From positions 1,779,322,549 through 1,779,386,548 of the forward strand of contig NC_056743.1 of the NCBI RefSeq assembly GCF_019279795.1: a stretch of DNA of 64,000 bases, in the 5' to 3' direction. Positions 57,321-64,000 of this stretch are shown here, piece by piece. This DNA comes from Protopterus annectens. Its lineage: Eukaryota > Chordata > Ceratodontiformes > Protopteridae. Within the stretch, counting starts at the first letter, position 1. Every line of letters starts with the position of its first letter. The notes beneath the pieces are model-generated. The model searched no databases. It was not told the origin of the DNA and was given only the letters and a program-made list of their open reading frames with translations. A program made the position numbers and the translations under genes.

Positions 57321-58080
57321 CTTAAGTACTAATTTGTGAGAACACACACTAGATCAGCTATTGCTCTGGGATTAACAAGGGGAATTATTCTATAGAAGAT
57401 CAGGGATGAAAAGTGGGGGATGCTGCTTAGCTCTCTGCTTAGTTGCCTGCAGTGCAGAAGTACTGAGCTGCATTGACCACAGAGCAGCAGGGAACCTGGG
57501 AGGGTTTCACTGACTGGTGTCTAGAGAAAAAATAGTTTCTAGCCTTTTGAGTCTATAGAAGGCACCACTACACCCTCTGCACAGTGCACAGCTGCACACA
57601 AATGTGAGGCTTATATACAAGTGAAATTAAATAGTTTTAAACTAGTGTGCTAATAGGAAACCACACAATGATCCTTCCTCCAACAATCACCAGTTCAGAC
57701 AAAGCTATATACACACTCTTCTGCCATAGGGGTGCAGGGGAGCCCTTCTTAATGTAAAATGGCTAGATTTGAGTTAAGTGTATGAAAAACAGGCTAGATT
57801 CAGCAAGTATGGATCTAGTCTATGCTAAGTGATATTTCAGTGCAAAACAAGTGCAGTTAATAAACAGGCACAAACAGTAAAAACAGTAAAAAAAAGGCAC
57901 AAATTAATGAAGTAAAACATTAAAATACAGATGAAAATATACAGCTCAAATGCAAAATAAGCTTAATATTTTATTCTTAGCTTTGGATGACTTGGATTTA
58001 AGCAGAAACACTCTGGGCCTCTGGCAAAGGATGCCAAACCCAGAACAGATGCAGCTAACTAATTTTCATAGGTGTACACT
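57321..58080. other. Unassigned spacer
   Basis: A possible CR1 5' untranslated region at the left edge. Otherwise no named feature. Confidence 0.35.
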
Positions 58081-58081
58081 G

Positions 58082-58143
<62 letters not shown>

Positions 58144-58144
58144 G

Positions 58145-58200
<56 letters not shown>
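58081..58200. repeat. CA microsatellite
   Basis: About 60 CA units with a short CACGCACGCACGCA interruption near 58137-58150. It is not flanked by PLE sequence, unlike the other CA arrays. Confidence 0.97.
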
Positions 58201-58203
<3 letters not shown>

Positions 58204-61029
58204 CAGTTGTTGGTGACTTCTGTCATCTTAGTTAAGTTTTCCTGACATGCCACACATCTGTGTACATACATCTAATCTATTTTACAAATCTGTAGCAATT
58301 TGTAATGCAACATAATTTTTTATTATCTGTTCACCCTGACATTTCTATTTCTGTGGCTTATTCTTGTGTATTGCACTGCATAAAATGATTTGGGTGTATT
58401 CTATATTTCACTCCCTACTCTTCACAACATGCACAGTGCTGACACAACTGTTATTGTATTGTTACCTCAGTGCTAGTACAGGCAGTACATATAGGTGTTC
58501 TTTAATTTTATTCAATTTGTCCATTTATGTTTGTGCTTTCTCATTATTTGTGCATTGATAGCTTGATACATACATATTGGGAATTTGTAAAATTGTGTTA
58601 CTTGCATGTCAATTCAAACAGCACATTTTCCTCTGCACATTTACTGACTGTGTTGTCTTTCTTAATGTACAGAGGAATTCCAGTATAGTTCCCCCATGTC
58701 AATTACTACACTCAGTGCAATGTGGAAAGGTATTGTCCATTTTTGGTAGGTTCCCCTTCCTCTTTTGTGTTCCTAACTGACCTATCTGTTGCTGTGCAGT
58801 GCACGCACACATGCTTACAGATCTCAGGTTTGTGTACACTCCTTTATTAACATTATGTGCACAAGCTTTGCCTTAGGCAAGATGGCTGTGAACCCGAGTT
58901 GGGGGGCTCCAGCAGAGGCTGCTCAGTTTGTAAATTGTCTTGGCTTCTTGTATATTTGATTAGCAGTCCCTGTCAGTGCACACAGATGGCTGATTATGTT
59001 AGCTCCAGTACAATATGTACATGATGTTAATGACTCCCCGGGTGAGTCTGTTTATAATGGAAGCAGAACTAGGTACTGATAACATCTGGTGTTGTGAGAG
59101 AAATGCAAAAAATATTGACAACCAAAGACAAGTGTGGCAATCAAATAAGCTACTAACTGTGCTCAGGCAATTAGATGATTAAGGTTAGTGATTTGGGCAG
59201 CTACTGCTACAGTGGATGTCTGCTTTGCAATTGCCCCAAATTCCACAAGAATGGCAAAAATGACTAATGGAATATGACAAAGGTAGCTTAGTGGAAGAGG
59301 TCACTGACAGGATTGTGAGTTTTGCCATAAGGAGGGTTAAGGTCAGCTATGAATATAAAGCCTAGTAGTAAGTTGCATTTATGTTCATTTGTTCCCTCAG
59401 TAAGGTATAGAGCTTTCCACTTTTTTGAATTTCTCCAAATGTTTTGAGTTTCTAATACCATGATGGGAATAAGCCCCATTCCTAAGTCAGGGTTTGATTA
59501 GGGTTTATGAAATTAGTGTTGTTTCAGTCTTTGATGATAGCCAGGAGCGCTCTTCTCAGAGCCAACGATGTGCCCAGAATTGTCTTCTTCCTTAGTTCAT
59601 ATGGGGTTAAATGTATCACTGCCATATTTAAGTACACTTATTTATTTTTTTATTAGTGTTGTTTCTTCTGCTACTATTGGATTTGTCTGTGTGTCTTTAT
59701 TCTCCACTACTGTCATTTCTATTTATGTAAGTAGACGACAATGCAAAGAATCTGATGTGCTGAGGAAAACACATTGATATTGCATTGTTTTTAGCTGCTT
59801 TTCATTAAATATAAGCAGATATTGCTTCATATTTAATTAACATATCCCTATATAAATATTCTTTCAGCAGAAGTTTACAAAATATAATACTGAAATATAT
59901 AAAATGGATCTCATTTTGTGGGATACTGTTTTATGAATGATCAGTAGTACAAATAATAAAAAGTCTATAGAAAAAAATAAAGATATGTTTGTACAACATC
60001 CTTTCAACTAATGCAAACAATTAGATTTTTGCTTTCAAATCAAGTAGATATCCTCAAAATCACTACTATAATATGTGGTTTATTTTATTTATTTGTATAT
60101 TTCAATTAATTATTTTTTTGTGAGTAGCTGTTTCCATTCAACCATTTGTTAACTGTCTGGTAGCTGAATGTGGAACAGAAACGCAAACTTTGGTTTGTTT
60201 TCTTTTGTGAAGTTTCTTTTGCTTGCTCTTTTTTAGCAAAATATTCGAAACAATATTTCCAATAAATTTTATATTGCTATGACAGATGAAAATGATAGCT
60301 TGCATATTAATAATAATTCTTTGTCATGGTTTAAGATGTTATAATGCAGGCACCTACCATCAAAGGGAAAAAAATCATTGTTATAGTAAAAGTGCATCAT
60401 AGGTATTTGCTGTAAGGGTTAGTTGTTATGGCTAAGACATTGTGTTGCTAATTTATAACACACTTTCCAAGAAATGTAGTGTAACAAAATAATTCCAGAA
60501 GAAATGAAATTCATGTTGGCATTACCGTAGCATACTGTTTATAAGATGTTAAAACCTTATAGCATAATAACTGAAGTAAAATAATTGATAAATACATTTC
60601 TATACAATATTTGGTCATTAGTGTTCAAAAGCATGCACACTGTGTGGACATCCTATCATGTGCCTATTGTAAAACTAACACATTCCAATAGAAAGAAGGC
60701 TGGCCACTGAAGGTTTTTTTTGAGCAGATGGATTTCTATAGCAATACGCTATAGTCAAGCAATATTTTTTTTTTACCTGAGACAGGTGAAAATATCAGAA
60801 CAATCTCAGACATTTTCCAAAGTTTGGACAGCTTAGACTTATAATTATCAACAGTGCAACCAATAATACTGCTGGTATCAATATTTCTTAATTGCATAAG
60901 AATGTTGCAGAATATCTCTGATTGCCCTGTCCCACATAAAATGTCTGATTTGTTGGTAAATCACTAAGGATATCTGTCAATGACTACTGACAGACATTAG
61001 AGTTTCAAATTTTTCACTTCAGAAAATGC
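58201..61029. other. Unassigned old sequence
   Basis: AT-rich. I found no repeat family, RNA gene or credible ORF. The short frames at 58364-58780, 59288-59479 and 59568-59777 have no recognisable domain. Confidence 0.4.
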
Positions 61030-61085
61030 AGTTTAGTGGACTGGAGATCCGCTGTGGTGACCCCTAACTGGGAAAAGCCAAAAGA
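61030..61085 (+). mobile_element. SINE/RTE 3' tail fragment
   Basis: GGACTGGAGATCCGCTGTG followed by GTGACCCCTAACTGGGAAAA and GCCAAAAG. The tail is close to both the SINE copies and the RTE 3' end (the ATCCGCTGTGG form is nearer the RTE). The tRNA-like head is absent. Confidence 0.75.
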
Positions 61086-62050
61086 AAAAAAACAACAACA
61101 GAAAATGTGCTTTTATGCCAAAGCTGCTGTTCTGTTACATTTTATTTTACTTACATTTAGTTACCTGGGACTGTCTTTTATCCCCTTATTATTTTTGGAT
61201 TTACATAAAATTCTTCAAACAGCAGACGACACACTGCAATATTTATTAAAAAAAATGGAGAGAGACAGAAAGACAATCCACTATCTTTCCACTCATCTCT
61301 CTTGCACTGCACTGATGTACTTTGCAAGTGTAAGGAAGAAGGTGCCATTCACATGTGCAGTACATCAGCATTGATCTCAGGAGGTGGAAGAACACTAAAG
61401 TGTCAATTATGCAATGAGATTGTTAAAAAAATAAATTTATTTTTAAATAATGTCATTGTATACTAGCAATAATTAATTCCTGTATGAGGGCATTTCAGGA
61501 TTTACCACGCTTTGCCTTTGTGATCAGCCCTAACCAACCATAGGTAAATCTTGTGATACCCACCCCCAAGTCATGGATTTTTGCTAAAATATTTTTTAGG
61601 TAAAGTAGAAATATAAGCCAACAAAACAAGACAGTGCTTTGAATAATTGCATTCTTTTCTGATGGAGATTTTCTATCCTCTCTAATGTACCCATATAATA
61701 TTTATGAAGGCTTCTCATACTATTGATTATTATTGATACTATGCATTTCATATACATATAAAACACTATGTTTTTTTTTTTTTTTGGTTCATCAGCCAAG
61801 ATAGACCCCTGGATTGAATAGACTCCAGGCAGGAATAGTACTATTCCTGCACGGAGTGAACCATGTCCATTTAGCATCAGCAGTAACCTTAGCATTAGCA
61901 GTAATGAGCCTTGCATATTCATGAAGATATGCTGCTGTTATGGCTAAACAGACACGGACAGTGAATGAGTGCAGGGGTCATGTCTAAGCAGTGCACACAC
62001 ATCCAACATGCTCCCTGCACTCAGAAAGCACCGTATGGCACTTTTTAAAA
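61086..62050. other. Unassigned sequence
   Basis: No named feature. A T-run lies near 61770. Confidence 0.35.
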
Positions 62051-62054
62051 GAAT

Positions 62055-62119
62055 TTCAGTGTCCGTGGATACTGAAATGAAATAAAATGAGCATTTTGGT
62101 GTCCGTGGACACTGAAATA
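62055..62119. repeat. Pair of near-perfect palindromes
   Basis: ATTTCAGTGTCC GTGGATACTGAAAT (about 62055-62080) and TTTGGTGTCC GTGGACACTGAAAT (about 62096-62119) are each almost self-complementary and share GTGTCCGTGGAYACTGAAAT. A G12-like run follows near 62141. Confidence 0.75.
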
Positions 62120-62234
62120 GATGAGCAAGAAACAATGCATGGGGGGGGGGGGCGTGTGACAGGTTCTGTCACATGCCTCCTGCATTGTAAAAGGGCCATA
62201 CAGCCATAGCTGCTAACTGTACAGGTTTCTGCAG

Positions 62235-62520
62235 AATGCCCAGATGCTTCCCTCACATACATCTCACCCTCCCAGAGCAATAAAGCAGTACAAAGCCATA
62301 AATAATGGGGGACAAAGCAACAAAAATAGGGACATGTTTAAAATATTGCACTGACAAACCTGAAAGTTGATGGAATAAAAGGTTAACATTAGCACGGACC
62401 TCCTGAAGGTTATGAAGAATGAAACACAAATGTCTGCCATCTGAAAGTGCCATATGGGCAAAGCCTTCAACTATAGAAGTGCCTGCAGAATGCCCAGATG
62501 CCTGCCTCACATACCTGTCA
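62235..62520 (+). repeat. Dispersed repeat family R1 copy
   Basis: GGGGGACAAAGCAACAAAAA, TAGGGACATGTTTAAAATAT and GAAGGTTATGAAGAATGAAA follow the R1 word order. The copy is repeated partly at its own end (CAGAATGCCCAGATGCYT at both 62232 and 62486). Confidence 0.65.
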
Positions 62521-63117
62521 ACCTCCTAGAGTAACAAAACTGTACAAGGACATAAATAAATAAATATAATTTTTTTCCATACTAAGGTATGTTTAAGCTT
62601 AGCTGAGTGGGTGTGCACGTTATGACCTTCTGCCCAGCATTGCATAAACACCCGAGCAGAGTACCAAAACAGGCACTTTTTTATATAGGAAAGCATTGTT
62701 AAAATATATATATATATATTTTTTTTTAAATAATGTAGTAAGTGATATTTGCCAACCAGAGTAGTGTAGCTGATCTAAAATAGAAGTGTGAGTGCATATA
62801 ATATGTGAAACCAGCCATGTATACACAACTGCCCCATACAGTATATTCACATCCCTGGGTAATGTAAGGAAAGCACATAGAGGGATGTCATGTAAAATAA
62901 ATCATATACACTTACTAAATGAAGTCATTATTCTAATATTTTTAAAAATTAAAAGTAAGCAATGATTAGCAGTGCTCAGCTATACTAAGCCGGTTTAAAC
63001 AACGCTTAGATGTGAATGCTAAGCAACAGTCAACTCAGCTAAGCAGATTTGCGCACTGTTAAGTAGTGCTCAACAATGTCTTCTTTATATATACATATAT
63101 AACATGCAGTGCAGTCA
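62521..63117. other. Unassigned spacer
   Basis: A short R1 start near 62515-62550, a TA run near 62707, and several GCTAAGC words around 62985-63065. No gene. Confidence 0.35.
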
Positions 63118-63420
63118 TACCTCAGAATCATAGCTCCCAACCTCTTAGTGTAGGAAATCTTGACAAAGTCCATCAAAATCAGCAGACAATGGGTCAAAAT
63201 AGGGACATATTTTAAATATTGCCCTTATAAATGTATAAAGACAATACAACAACAGGGTTTGTTTCAGCAAATATCTTCTGAAGGATATGAAGTCTGAAAC
63301 AAAAATGTATATGTCATTATTTACCAACATAACTCCTCAGATATTCACAGTGGTTTACCAGACACATACAAATAATTAGTGGAACAGACAAAAAATATGA
63401 GCCAAACATCTGGACATCCT
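63118..63420 (+). repeat. Dispersed repeat family R1 copy
   Basis: CTCCCAACCTCTTAGTG, AGGAAATCTTGACAAAGTCC, TAGGGACATATTTTAAATAT and CTGAAGGATATGAAGTCTGA: one of the clearest R1 copies. Confidence 0.7.
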
Positions 63421-63745
63421 GTGGAATGCCTGGCAGTTGACAGTATGCTTAGAACCCCTTAGCACAATTAATCCAGTCCCAGCCTGACAAAGTGGGGGGA
63501 TAAACGTATGATAATAGGGACACATCTGAAATATGTGAGTAGATAATCTGAGAAAGTTGCTGCAGTAACAGTCTTTTGTAACATATATTGCCTGAAATAT
63601 CACAAGTCCGACACTCAATTGCTTCGCATAAGTTAGTGACCTTAATCCTCTCATCATCCCACTGATTTGTCAGAAATACACAACAGTTATGGGGTCTAGG
63701 CAAAAGATATGAGCCACACAACTGGACATCCTATGAATATCTGGA
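63421..63745 (+). repeat. Dispersed repeat family R1 copy
   Basis: Continues the R1 pattern with AATAGGGACACATCTGAAAT, AGAAAGTTGCTG and TATGAGCCACACAACTGGAC. It directly follows the previous copy, whose 3' part ends with a similar TATGAGCCAAACATCTGGAC. Confidence 0.6.
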
Positions 63746-64000
63746 CATATAACATAACATTAGGGAAACTACACTGAGCTGGCAAGCAGGTTACCAAGTA
63801 CCATCAAAACTACAGTCAGACCAACACAACACCACCCCAGATCAGCTCTTTGGACTAACACATCCATTAGCAAATATAGCAGGCACTACAGGGATGTAAC
63901 AGTAGTGGAAAGCAGACACTGGTTTGAAAGTGCATACCCACAACCAATTGCACCACAGTCATAGTGCCATACCAGTAAATCAACTGAACACTACAATATA
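63746..64000. other. Unassigned flank
   Basis: Nothing recognised. Confidence 0.35.

Overview
This is eukaryotic, non-coding, transposon-packed DNA. I recognise no host gene. Almost every protein fragment with a recognisable signature belongs to a retroelement: RTE, CR1, L1 and Penelope-like. The mixture (CR1 with a lipase-like SGNH domain, Penelope-like elements, an RTE whose 3' tail is shared with a tRNA-derived SINE, a hAT-type insertion and long CA/TA microsatellites) suggests a large-genome non-mammalian vertebrate such as a fish, lungfish or amphibian. I cannot fix the species.

Layout. 0-5 kb: two SINE copies, a 5'-truncated RTE on the minus strand whose 3' tail matches the SINE tails, then a ~67-bp minisatellite. 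5-9.8 kb: old sequence with little I can name. 9.8-21.2 kb: a nearly intact minus-strand Penelope-like element (PLE; ORF1 plus an RT/GIY-YIG ORF2). Just upstream in its own orientation lies a second, 5'-truncated copy in tandem, and that copy is split by a 5.68-kb hAT-like insertion with a perfect 8-bp target duplication. 21.2-30 kb: two plus-strand PLE tails, each joined to the same ~1-kb unknown sequence. One of these units is flanked by 285-bp direct repeats. A decayed CR1 and an exon-like tandem repeat lie between them. 30-37.3 kb: old sequence, then a decayed L1 carrying three foreign insertions, then two further L1 3' ends. 38.6-57.3 kb: six more CR1 copies in both orientations and two more PLE relatives, one with 147-bp inverted terminal repeats. 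57.3-64 kb: old sequence, a long CA array, a SINE tail, two small palindromes and copies of a dispersed repeat.

Most interesting signals. (1) Hammerhead-ribozyme-like cores lie near the 3' ends of four PLE copies. (2) A fifth core, with a different stem II that still pairs, sits in a tiny 145-bp insertion inside the L1 with a perfect 15-bp target duplication. This looks like a minimal ribozyme-bearing retroposon. (3) A ~320-bp stretch inside the same L1 carries several perfect or near-perfect hairpins and resembles nothing I know. (4) The main PLE has a substantial ORF1 in addition to its RT ORF. All calls are by eye, and no searches or folding were run.
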